Source: Maribellus maritimus
GTDB taxonomy: Bacteria > Bacteroidota > Bacteroidia > Bacteroidales > Prolixibacteraceae
Reading direction: 5' to 3'
Length of the DNA stretch: 64,000 nucleotides
NCBI RefSeq assembly: GCF_022267315.1
Contig: NZ_JAIKLE010000002.1
Coordinates: 186,001 to 250,000 of the forward strand
Positions 18,242 through 26,991 of this stretch are shown here, in pieces. A model generated the notes under the pieces. That model did not search any database, had not been told where the DNA came from, and saw nothing but the letters and a program-made list of their open reading frames with translations. A program made the translations under genes and the position numbers. Each line of letters begins with the position of its first letter. The stretch's first letter is position 1.

Positions 18242-20053
18242 ATGAACAGATTAAAATATTCAATATTGGTGATTTCTGTTTTGTTTGTTTCTTGTTCAAA
18301 GAAACAGCCCAATGTTATTTTAATAATGACAGATGACCAGGGGTATGGTGACCTTGCCTGTCATGGAAATCCTTATGTAAAAACTCCTGCACTGGACAAA
18401 CTTTACCAGGAAAGTGCACGCTTTACCGATTTCCATGTAGATCCATGTTGCTCACCAACCCGTGCGGCATTAATGACAGGATGCTATTCGTCGAGAGCCG
18501 GAGTGTGGAATACAATTGGAGGACGATCGCTTTTAAAGGAGGGTATGACTACAATTGCCGACGTTTTTGACAACAATGGATACGCGACAGGAATTTTTGG
18601 AAAATGGCACCTGGGCGAAAATTATCCTTTCAGACCCAACGATCGCGGATTCAGGGAATCAATAGTACACGGCGGCGGCGCAATAGGAGCTAACCCCGAT
18701 TACTGGGGAAATGATTATGACGATGACACTTATATTCATAACGGGAACTACGAAAAGTTTGAAGGCTATTGCAATACCGTTTGGTTTAGCGAAGCAATTA
18801 AGTATATAAAAAATAACCGTAATAAACCATTCTTTTGTTACATCTCAACCAATGTACCTCATGCGCCCCTGAGAGTTGACGAGGAATATGTAAAACCTTA
18901 TAAGAACCTTGTTTCCGATCGTTTGGCTCACTATTATGGAATGGTGACTAAATTGGACGAAGACCTTGGAAATCTGTTAACGACATTGAAAGAATGGGAC
19001 CTCGAGAAAAATACAATACTGATATTTATGACGGATAACGGCCCCTGCCCATGGTTTGGTGGTATTGTTATTGATTTTGAAACAGGTTTTGTGAAAGAAG
19101 GCTATAGTGCAGGAATGAGAGGGGGCAAAATTTGGGGATATGAGAACGCCCACAGAGTGCCATTTTTTATTCGTTGGCCCGGGGCTAAAATAGGTGGGGG
19201 GAAAGAAATTAATGCGCTTTCAGCCCATATCGATTTAATGCCAACACTTATTGACTTGTGCGATCTAAAGAAACCTGAAAATCTGAAACACGATGGCAGA
19301 AGCCTGGTGCCTCTTTTAAACGAGGAAGTTAAAGAGTGGCCGGAAAGAACCCTTTTTATCCACAATCAAAGGGTTGAATATCCTGTTAAGGACAAGGAAT
19401 ATCAAGTGCTTACAGAGAAATGGAGGCTCGTGAAACGCGAAAAAGATGAATTATATGATATAAAATCCGATCCCCGGGAAAGAAACGATGTTGCGGCACA
19501 AAACCCCGATATTGTAAAAGATCTTTATGGCAGGTACGAAAAATGGTGGGAAGATATTTCTGTTGATTTTGATACATATGCTGAAATAGCGATTGGAACG
19601 GAACACGAAAATCCCGTGACTCTGAATGCTCACGATGCCCATACAAGAGACGGCAAAAAGATCTGGGTTGTTAATGTTGCTCGCGATGGCAAATATGAGA
19701 TAAAGCTTAATCACTGGCCCGCAGAGTCGGGCAAAAGAATTGTTGAAAACACTTCTGGCGATATTGATTTGCCAATTGCCAGCGCAGATCTGACGGTCGG
19801 TAATATGAACAGAACAGCCAAGGTTACAGCAGAAATGAAAAGTGCAAATTTCAAGGTTGATTTGAAAGCCGGTACAACATGCCTGCAAGCATATTTTAAC
19901 CTGAAAGAGCCAGGGAAAACGATACGAACAGATTGTGTTTATGTGGAATATCTGGGCGACCCCGATCCAACAGAATTGGCTAAATACAATGCATCAGTTC
20001 CGTTCGATGTTTTAAAGGAAAATTACCGTCAAAACGTAGTTTTATATGATTGA
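18242..20053 (+). CDS. S1-family sulfatase lipoprotein with C-terminal beta domain
   Basis: This 603-residue protein has a lipobox ending at C18 (LFVSC), so it is probably membrane anchored. Sulfatase motifs: NVILIMTDDQGYGDLACHG, the formylglycine site C70-S-P-T-R with AALMTGCYSSR, GKWHLGENYPF, and FMTDNGPCPWFGG. About 150 residues after the catalytic core (from about residue 450) form an extra module (KIWVVNVARDGKYEIKLNHW) that resembles a beta-sandwich, as in arylsulfatase A-like PUL enzymes. It differs clearly from its upstream neighbour, so the two probably attack different sulfate positions. Confidence 0.93.
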   Translation: MNRLKYSILVISVLFVSCSKKQPNVILIMTDDQGYGDLACHGNPYVKTPALDKLYQESARFTDFHVDPCCSPTRAALMTGCYSSRAGVWNTIGGRSLLKEGMTTIADVFDNNGYATGIFGKWHLGENYPFRPNDRGFRESIVHGGGAIGANPDYWGNDYDDDTYIHNGNYEKFEGYCNTVWFSEAIKYIKNNRNKPFFCYISTNVPHAPLRVDEEYVKPYKNLVSDRLAHYYGMVTKLDEDLGNLLTTLKEWDLEKNTILIFMTDNGPCPWFGGIVIDFETGFVKEGYSAGMRGGKIWGYENAHRVPFFIRWPGAKIGGGKEINALSAHIDLMPTLIDLCDLKKPENLKHDGRSLVPLLNEEVKEWPERTLFIHNQRVEYPVKDKEYQVLTEKWRLVKREKDELYDIKSDPRERNDVAAQNPDIVKDLYGRYEKWWEDISVDFDTYAEIAIGTEHENPVTLNAHDAHTRDGKKIWVVNVARDGKYEIKLNHWPAESGKRIVENTSGDIDLPIASADLTVGNMNRTAKVTAEMKSANFKVDLKAGTTCLQAYFNLKEPGKTIRTDCVYVEYLGDPDPTELAKYNASVPFDVLKENYRQNVVLYD

Positions 20054-20172
20054 AAATGAGAATAATGATTTTGTTTGGTTCAATTTAACGATGGCACAAA
20101 ATTTACTTAAAATATTAAATTCTAAATGAATCAGATTGACGTTTCAGGAATCGGATATTTTTGCCTCACTAC

Positions 20173-20207
20173 TGTATTTATTCAATTTTGAAAAACAAAT
20201 AAATACA
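20173..20207. promoter_or_regulatory. Perfect 10-bp inverted repeat abutting the M1 peptidase start
   Basis: TGTATTTATT (20173-20182) and AATAAATACA (20198-20207) are perfect reverse complements separated by 15 bases; the peptidase ATG follows at 20210. The position suggests either an operator or an RNA hairpin occluding translation initiation. The arms are almost pure A/T, so chance is a real alternative. Confidence 0.35.
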
Positions 20208-20209
20208 TT

Positions 20210-22339
20210 ATGAAAAATATTATTTTGATTGGCATATTTCTTATTTTTTCATTAATGGGCCATAGTCAGGTTGCTGATGTTGCCGGTCTCTCGGTTTCTC
20301 CTGAACGATCAAGAGATTATGATGCTATTCATTATAAAATATCTTTGTCTGTTGATTTTGACAAAAAATATCTGGAAGGTCAGAACACAATCACTTTAGC
20401 TTCTTTAACGAACGGCCTTAAAACGATAAAACTTGATGCTGAATCAATATTGGTTACAGATGTTCTGAGTAATAAGGGTGTCCATCTTGATTTTTATCAA
20501 ACGGAGGAAAATTTGTTTATTAAAACAGCCCGGTCTTATGGGTATAATGATACCATTACCTTTACAGTTAAATATCATTTGTCCGAACCTGTTCCCGGTT
20601 TGAGGTTTATTGAAGCCAAAGGTAACAGGCCTGAACAGGTATCGTCAGACTGTTTTCCAAACAAGGCGCGACAATGGATTCCCTGTTATGATTTCCCCAA
20701 CGATAAGGCAACACAGGAAATGATAATTACCACCAACAGCAAATACAAAGTTCTGTCGAATGGCAGGTTTATTAGTAAAACTGAGAACAATAATGGTACT
20801 TCTACGTGGCACTGGCGGCAGGAAAACCCCAATTCTACCTATCTTATTAATTTAAGCATTGCCGATTATTTGGTGGTTAAAGATTCGTTGGAGAATCTAC
20901 CGGTTAATTACTGGGTATATCCTTCAATGGCCAATGATGTAGAGAGGGTATTTGGAAAAACACCCTATATGATTGACTTTTTTAACCACTTGTATAATTA
21001 TGAATACCCGTGGGCAAAATACGATCAGGTTGTTTCCGGCTACATAGGCGGAGGTGCAGAAGCAACTTCTGCTACTTTGTTGGGAGAAGGAATTGTAACC
21101 GATGGATACACGGAGCAGGACTATTACCGGGAATATGTAATCGCCCATGAAATTGCGCATCAGTGGTGGGGCGATCTTATCACATGCAGAAGTTGGGAAC
21201 ATACCTGGCTCAATGAAAGTTTTGGCACATATTCGGACCACTTGTATACAAGTTACGATAAAGGGAAAGATGAAGGAGATTATGATCTTCTGACAAAGAA
21301 AAACAATTATCTCGAAGAAGCTCATAACCGGTTTATGAGGCCAATTGTATACCTCAATTATAAACAACCAGGTGATAATTTTAATCGTCACACTTACGAA
21401 AAAGGAGCATGTACATTGCATCTTTTTAGGTATATTCTCGGGGATGATATATTCTTTAGAGTCATCAGCGCTTTTCTTCATAAGCATGAGTTTCAATCGG
21501 TAACCACGTCTGATTTTATAAAATGCGTAAAAGATGTTAGTGGGAAAAATATGGATTGGTTTTTTGACCAGTACTTCTATAAACCGGGGCATCCTGTTTT
21601 TACTATCAGTAAAATCTGGGATGAAGAAAATAAAGAACTTACCCTGACAATAATTCAGGAACAGGACAAATGGGAGAATGTACCTATTTATGCGATACCC
21701 GTGCGTTTAGGCATTTTTTCAGAAGGAAAAAAAGAAGTAAAGGAATACTGGATAAGGGAAAAAACAGAGGTTATTAAAATTCGTCTTGATAAGGAACCCG
21801 ACATTGTCCGGTTTGATGATGGAAACTATATTTTAAAAGAATGGACATATAGAAAAAGTCAGAAAGAGCTGCTATTTCAGGCAACTAACGACGATATGAT
21901 CGGCCGGATGTGGGCTGTAAACCAGTTGGCTGAATATGAAGATGAGCCTAAAACTCTGGACCTCTGGAAACAAATTGCGGAGGGAGATGTATTTTGGGCA
22001 GTAAGGTCGGCAGCCATTGAAATGATTGGTAAATATCATGGAGAAGACAACAATTATTTTCTTAAAAAATGTGCAGGTGATAACCGATCAAAAACAAGGG
22101 CAGCAGCCATAAAAGCAATGGGGGATTTAAAAGAATCATCGAATAAAGACTTTTTTAAAAAAACTTTCAAAACTGAAAACAGCTATGCTGTAAAAGCAGA
22201 AGCATTAATTGCAATTGGGAAATGTGGCGGTAAATCAGATATTTCCTTTTTGAAGGAAGCAGGGCTGCAAAAATCATATAGCAATGTTGTTGCGAAAGCT
22301 TCACAAAAGGCTATTCAAATAATTTCAGAAAACGAATAA
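20210..22339 (+). CDS. M1-family zinc aminopeptidase with C-terminal HEAT-like repeats
   Basis: This 709-residue protein has a signal peptide (about 1-20, ending GHSQ). The gluzincin site is complete: H313-E-I-A-H317 and E336 in NE, spacing HExxH-x18-E. The substrate-binding motif that is normally G-(A/x)-M-E-N reads G281-G-A-E-A here, an unusual change. The last ~150 residues carry alpha-helical HEAT-like repeats (VRSAAIEMIGKY, TRAAAIKAMGDL, VKAEALIAIGKC). It would trim peptides exported or released outside the inner membrane. It sits between sulfatases and GH31 with only 10 bases to the latter, so it is part of the PUL transcript; a role in removing the peptide part of a glycoprotein is inferred. 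Confidence 0.9.
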   Translation: MKNIILIGIFLIFSLMGHSQVADVAGLSVSPERSRDYDAIHYKISLSVDFDKKYLEGQNTITLASLTNGLKTIKLDAESILVTDVLSNKGVHLDFYQTEENLFIKTARSYGYNDTITFTVKYHLSEPVPGLRFIEAKGNRPEQVSSDCFPNKARQWIPCYDFPNDKATQEMIITTNSKYKVLSNGRFISKTENNNGTSTWHWRQENPNSTYLINLSIADYLVVKDSLENLPVNYWVYPSMANDVERVFGKTPYMIDFFNHLYNYEYPWAKYDQVVSGYIGGGAEATSATLLGEGIVTDGYTEQDYYREYVIAHEIAHQWWGDLITCRSWEHTWLNESFGTYSDHLYTSYDKGKDEGDYDLLTKKNNYLEEAHNRFMRPIVYLNYKQPGDNFNRHTYEKGACTLHLFRYILGDDIFFRVISAFLHKHEFQSVTTSDFIKCVKDVSGKNMDWFFDQYFYKPGHPVFTISKIWDEENKELTLTIIQEQDKWENVPIYAIPVRLGIFSEGKKEVKEYWIREKTEVIKIRLDKEPDIVRFDDGNYILKEWTYRKSQKELLFQATNDDMIGRMWAVNQLAEYEDEPKTLDLWKQIAEGDVFWAVRSAAIEMIGKYHGEDNNYFLKKCAGDNRSKTRAAAIKAMGDLKESSNKDFFKKTFKTENSYAVKAEALIAIGKCGGKSDISFLKEAGLQKSYSNVVAKASQKAIQIISENE

Positions 22340-22348
22340 CAAATCGGA

Positions 22349-24421
22349 ATGCTCATGTTAACTGCGATAAGAAAAAAACAGATAAAAAATTTTAAAACGA
22401 TTACAGGGGTAATCCTGGTGCTTTTTATTTTTACACCGGGGAAAATTTATTCCCAGGTTAAAAAGGAGGGATTGTTTACTCAATTTGAAAATCGTTTGCA
22501 ATGGGAAGATGAAGGAGAATTATTTTGGATCGACGCTTTCGGTCCCGATGCACTGCGGTTCAGGAGTACAAAAAGTCTTCGCATCTCCGACCAAAACTGG
22601 AACTTGCTTTCGCAACCCGATGTACAGCTTGAAATATCAATAACTGAAGATAAGGCGGTAGTAAGAAATGGCAAAATCAAGGCCGAAATAGAATCACGCA
22701 GAGGGCGGATTACCTACTTAAACGGTAAAGATGAGGTGCTGCTTCGTGAAGCTTATCATCATCATCACCCACAGTTTGCACGTCAGTATAAAAGCAAAGG
22801 GAGTGATCGTTTTGAAATGAAAGTGACCTTCGACGCAGAAAAAGACGAACATTTATACGGTATGGGGCAATATCCGAATGACTGTCTCGACCTGAAAGGA
22901 ACCGTTTTGGAACTCGCACAAAAAAATACGCAAATCTCTATTCCTTTTTTGCTTTCGAGTAAGGGATATGGTTTTATCTGGAATAATCCCGCTATTGGCC
23001 GGGCGGAGTTATCGCTTACCCATACCAGTTTTTATGCTGAATATGCAAAGCAAATTGACTATGTTATTTTCCCGGGAGAAACACCTGCCGATTTGGTTAC
23101 TCATTATTCCAACCTGACGGGGAAGTCACCCAAAATGCCGGAATATGCAACCGGTTTCTGGCAATCAAAGCTACGTTATTATTCACAAAACGATTTATTG
23201 TCGGTAGCTCGTGAATACAAAAAACGAAATTTGCCAATTTCGGTAATCGTAGCTGATTTTTACCACTGGCCGGTTACCGGTGACTGGAAATTTAATAATG
23301 ATTTTTGGCCCGATCCTGCTGCTATGATAAAGGAACTGGATAGTATGGGAATAAAATTACTTGTTTCAGTTTGGCCTACACTTGCCGCTAAAAGTGAAAA
23401 TTATGAAGAATTTATACGCAGCAATTTTACCATTCGCCCTGAATCAGGGAATAATCTCTTTTTAAAGGTAAACGATGACCTTACCTTTGTTGATGTAACA
23501 CATCCGGGCGCCAGAAAAGCATTTTGGTCCAAACTGAAAGAAAATTACTGGGATTTGGGAGTTCGTATGTTTTGGATGGATGAAGCTGAACCCGAAATGG
23601 AACCTCTTGAATATTATAATGTCAGGTACTATGAGGGGAACGGCCTTGAGTTATCATGTTTGTATCCTTATTATTTCGCTAAAACCATTTACGACGGACA
23701 GATCGCCAGTGGGCAAACCGAAGTTATTAATCTTACCCGCAGCGGATGGATTGGAAGTCAACGTTTGGGAACTATCTTGTGGTCAGGCGATATAAAAGGA
23801 GATTTTCCTACTCTGAGACGTCAGGTAAAGGCAGGCTTAAACATCAGTTTGTGCGGAATACCCTGGTGGACTACTGACATTGGAGGTTTTTGGGCCAATC
23901 CACAATCGGAGGATTACAAAGAGGTGTTAATCCGATGGTTTCAGTACGGTACATTTTGCCCTGTAATGAGGATTCACGGGGTAAACAGTCCAATGAAAAA
24001 AATTGAGGGGCAACTTACCGGTACCGGCGGGCCAAACGAAGTATGGAGCTTCGGCGATGATGCATTTAAAATTATGTCTCACTACTTGGATGTGAGGGAG
24101 AGGTTACGCCCGTATGTACAAAAACATATGGATATTGCTTCAGAAAAAGGTATCCCGGTTATGCGTCCGCTTTTTTTTGATTTCCCTGAAGATGAAATGT
24201 GTTATATTGTAGAGGATCAGTACATGTTTGGTCCCGATATTCTGGTGGCTCCAGTGTTGGAAGAGAAATTAACTACCAGGCAAATCTATTTGCCAAAAGG
24301 TTCCCTATGGAAAGATGCGCTAACAGGGAAAAGTTACAAGGGTGGCCAAACAATTGATTATAAAGTTGAAATTGAAAATATACCTCTTTTTACCAGAAAT
24401 AATTTTGACTTTAAGTTATAA
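22349..24421 (+). CDS. GH31 alpha-glycosidase (alpha-xylosidase/alpha-glucosidase-like)
   Basis: This 690-residue secreted protein has an N-terminal hydrophobic leader (about 15-35, ending IYSQ). The catalytic barrel holds the nucleophile D411 in WMDEAEPE and the acid/base D481 in WSGD, followed by the family motif GIPWWTTDIGGFW. The -1 subsite sequence VIVADFYHWP and WPDP are typical of GH31. It removes terminal alpha-linked glucose, xylose or a related sugar with retention. The family's PA14 insert is absent, so this is a compact member. The gene is tightly packed with the peptidase before it and GH95 after it. Confidence 0.93.
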   Translation: MLMLTAIRKKQIKNFKTITGVILVLFIFTPGKIYSQVKKEGLFTQFENRLQWEDEGELFWIDAFGPDALRFRSTKSLRISDQNWNLLSQPDVQLEISITEDKAVVRNGKIKAEIESRRGRITYLNGKDEVLLREAYHHHHPQFARQYKSKGSDRFEMKVTFDAEKDEHLYGMGQYPNDCLDLKGTVLELAQKNTQISIPFLLSSKGYGFIWNNPAIGRAELSLTHTSFYAEYAKQIDYVIFPGETPADLVTHYSNLTGKSPKMPEYATGFWQSKLRYYSQNDLLSVAREYKKRNLPISVIVADFYHWPVTGDWKFNNDFWPDPAAMIKELDSMGIKLLVSVWPTLAAKSENYEEFIRSNFTIRPESGNNLFLKVNDDLTFVDVTHPGARKAFWSKLKENYWDLGVRMFWMDEAEPEMEPLEYYNVRYYEGNGLELSCLYPYYFAKTIYDGQIASGQTEVINLTRSGWIGSQRLGTILWSGDIKGDFPTLRRQVKAGLNISLCGIPWWTTDIGGFWANPQSEDYKEVLIRWFQYGTFCPVMRIHGVNSPMKKIEGQLTGTGGPNEVWSFGDDAFKIMSHYLDVRERLRPYVQKHMDIASEKGIPVMRPLFFDFPEDEMCYIVEDQYMFGPDILVAPVLEEKLTTRQIYLPKGSLWKDALTGKSYKGGQTIDYKVEIENIPLFTRNNFDFKL

Positions 24422-24438
24422 TGAAGAAATAAGTATAA

Positions 24439-26916
24439 ATGAAAAAAATTATCATTGTGAATAGAATCTTAATTATCAAATTATTGTTGATTGCAGGAAT
24501 TTCGGCAAATATAAATGCTCAGAATAATGGAATGTCGCAAAAAATTGACAAAAAGGATTTCAATCCTGCAACATTGCTATGGTACGATGCTCCCGCCAAA
24601 GAGTGGGAAGAAGCACTTCCTGTTGGAAACGGAAGGTTGGGAGCCATGGTTTTTGGAAAGTATGGAGAAGAACGTATTCAGCTAAATGAAGAGACATATT
24701 GGTCCGGTGGTCCTTATTCAACCGTTGTTGAGGGAGGCGCAGCGTATTTGCCGCAAATTCAAAAGTATATTTTTGAAGGTGAACCTATAAAAGCTCATAA
24801 ATTATTTGGCCGTAAATTGATGGGATATCCTGTGGAACAGCAAAAATACCAGTCGCTGGCTAATCTCCATCTTTTTTTTGAAAACCAGGAAGAAGTGAGC
24901 CAATACAAACGATGGCTGGATTTAGAAACAGGAATTGTTTGTACCGAATATACAGTAGATGACATTACATATCGCAGGGAAGTGTTGTCTTCTGCACCCG
25001 ATCAGGTAATATTGGTGCGTCTTACGGCAAGTAAACCGGGTAGTCTTACATTTAAAGCACAGTTAAGAGGTGTAAGAAACAGCGCCCACTCCAATTATGC
25101 TACCGACTATTTCAGGATGGATGGCGTTGGACAGGACGGGTTGATGGTAAACGGAAAATCAGCCGACTATATGGGAGTTGAAGGCAAAATCCGTTACAGG
25201 GCGCAATTAAAAGCCATTCCTGAAAGTGGAACGATAAAGGAAGAAGATAATTACCTCATTGTTGATAAAGCCGATGCAGTAACACTGATTATTGCAGCAG
25301 CAACTAATTTTATTAATTATAAAGATGTTAGTGCAGACCAAACAGCACGGGTATCAAATTATCTGGAGCAGGTAAAAGGGAAATCCTATGAGCAAATGAT
25401 GTCTGCAGCGGTAGATGACTATCAGCAATATTTTAAAAGAGTTTCCTTGGAATTACCCAAAACAGCAAATTCATATCTTCCTACCGATAAACGAATGGCT
25501 CAAATTGCGGAAGATGCCGATCCCAGTCTGGCTTCGTTATCTTACAATTTCGGGCGTTATGTATTGATTAGCTCATCCCGGCCCGGAACCCAACCTGCTA
25601 ACCTGCAGGGAATATGGAATAACGATATGAACCCTGCCTGGGATTCAAAATACACCACCAATATTAATACAGAAATGAACTATTGGCCTGCTGAAACAGC
25701 TAACCTTAGCGAACTTCTGGAACCGCTTACAACCATGGTTAAAGAATTAAGCGATCAGGGTGCGCAGGTGGCAAGAGAACATTATGGAGCAGGTGGTTGG
25801 GTGTTTCACCAGAATACCGATTTATGGCGTGTAGCTGCACCAATGGATGGCCCGTGCTGGGGAACTTTTACGGTTGGTGGTGCGTGGCTGACCAATGAGT
25901 TATATGAACATTATCTTTTTACCCGTGATAAAGAATTCCTGACAGAACTTTATCCGGTGATGAAAGGCGCTGTGCAGTTTTTCCTGGACTTTCTGGTGGA
26001 AGATCCTAATACAAAATGGCTGGTAACAAATCCGTCTACATCCCCCGAAAATCCGCCAGAAGCCCCCGGCTATAAATATTTCTTTGATGAAGTTACCTCC
26101 ATGTATTATTTTACAACTATTTGTTATGGAGCGTCAATTGATATGCAAATTCTGAAAGATTTGTTTGGTTATTACATTGAGACTGAAAAAATACTTGGGC
26201 TTGATTCTCAATTGCTGGAAAAAGCCGAACAAACCAGGGCAAGGCTTGTGCCTCCGCAAATAGGCAAAGATGGAACTTTACAGGAATGGACGGAGGATAT
26301 GGCTCAAATGGAGGATAAACACCGCCATTTTTCTCACATGTACGGTTTGTATCCGGGAAATGTAATTTCAGTAAATAGGACGCCGGAGTGGATTGATGGA
26401 TGTAAAAAGGTGCTCAACCAAAGGGGAGACGGTGCTATGGGATTTTCACGGGCATGGAAAATGGCGCTTTGGGCAAGGTTGTACGACGGTGACAGGGCCA
26501 ACAAAATTTTTAAAGGCTATCTTCAGGAACAATGTTACCCGCAACTATTTGCCAAATGTGGAAAGCCTTTACAAATTGACGGAACAATGGGCGTTGCCGC
26601 CGGAATTACAGAAATGCTCGTTCAGTCGCATGAAGGTTGTATTGATTTGCTTCCTGCATTGCCAGGCGAATGGGAGCAAGGAAGTTTTAAAGGTGTTTGT
26701 GCACGTGGTGGATTTGAACTGGATTTTACATGGGAAAATAATACAATTTCGAAACTGAAAATCTTATCGAAAGCAGGAGAAATTTGCAGAATAGATGATG
26801 GGAAAAATTTCAAAGTAACCAAAGACGGGAAAAAGATTGCATCGAAGGTAAATAAAGATGGTTCAATTGAATTTGAAACAATCAAAGGTGGTTTATATCA
26901 GCTTTCAGAAAAATAA
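24439..26916 (+). CDS. GH95 alpha-L-fucosidase/alpha-L-galactosidase
   Basis: This 825-residue secreted protein begins with an N-terminal signal (about residues 5-28). The beta-sandwich start LPVGNGRLGAMVFG and LNEETYWSGG are diagnostic. In the (alpha/alpha)6 barrel the catalytic Asn pair of the bifidobacterial AfcA model corresponds to N408 and N410 (NINTEMNYW). The general acid corresponds to E616 (LQEWTED, then HRHFSHMYGLYPG), and the Asp to D714 (QIDGTMGVAAG). The family removes alpha-1,2-L-fucose or alpha-L-galactose with inversion. 'DGTMG' replaces the more usual 'DGNFG', a difference next to the active site. It supports the idea of a fucosylated or L-galactose-bearing substrate. Confidence 0.94.
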   Translation: MKKIIIVNRILIIKLLLIAGISANINAQNNGMSQKIDKKDFNPATLLWYDAPAKEWEEALPVGNGRLGAMVFGKYGEERIQLNEETYWSGGPYSTVVEGGAAYLPQIQKYIFEGEPIKAHKLFGRKLMGYPVEQQKYQSLANLHLFFENQEEVSQYKRWLDLETGIVCTEYTVDDITYRREVLSSAPDQVILVRLTASKPGSLTFKAQLRGVRNSAHSNYATDYFRMDGVGQDGLMVNGKSADYMGVEGKIRYRAQLKAIPESGTIKEEDNYLIVDKADAVTLIIAAATNFINYKDVSADQTARVSNYLEQVKGKSYEQMMSAAVDDYQQYFKRVSLELPKTANSYLPTDKRMAQIAEDADPSLASLSYNFGRYVLISSSRPGTQPANLQGIWNNDMNPAWDSKYTTNINTEMNYWPAETANLSELLEPLTTMVKELSDQGAQVAREHYGAGGWVFHQNTDLWRVAAPMDGPCWGTFTVGGAWLTNELYEHYLFTRDKEFLTELYPVMKGAVQFFLDFLVEDPNTKWLVTNPSTSPENPPEAPGYKYFFDEVTSMYYFTTICYGASIDMQILKDLFGYYIETEKILGLDSQLLEKAEQTRARLVPPQIGKDGTLQEWTEDMAQMEDKHRHFSHMYGLYPGNVISVNRTPEWIDGCKKVLNQRGDGAMGFSRAWKMALWARLYDGDRANKIFKGYLQEQCYPQLFAKCGKPLQIDGTMGVAAGITEMLVQSHEGCIDLLPALPGEWEQGSFKGVCARGGFELDFTWENNTISKLKILSKAGEICRIDDGKNFKVTKDGKKIASKVNKDGSIEFETIKGGLYQLSEK

Positions 26917-26991
26917 GAAACCATTATACTTTTAAGTTCTTTTTTGAATTTCACGAACAAAAAATACAACTACAATAATTAGACATTGAAG

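Noticed and set aside
20924-21592. 222-codon minus-strand open frame
   Set aside because: Lies entirely antisense within the M1 peptidase, whose zinc motifs are intact; typical shadow of a real gene.
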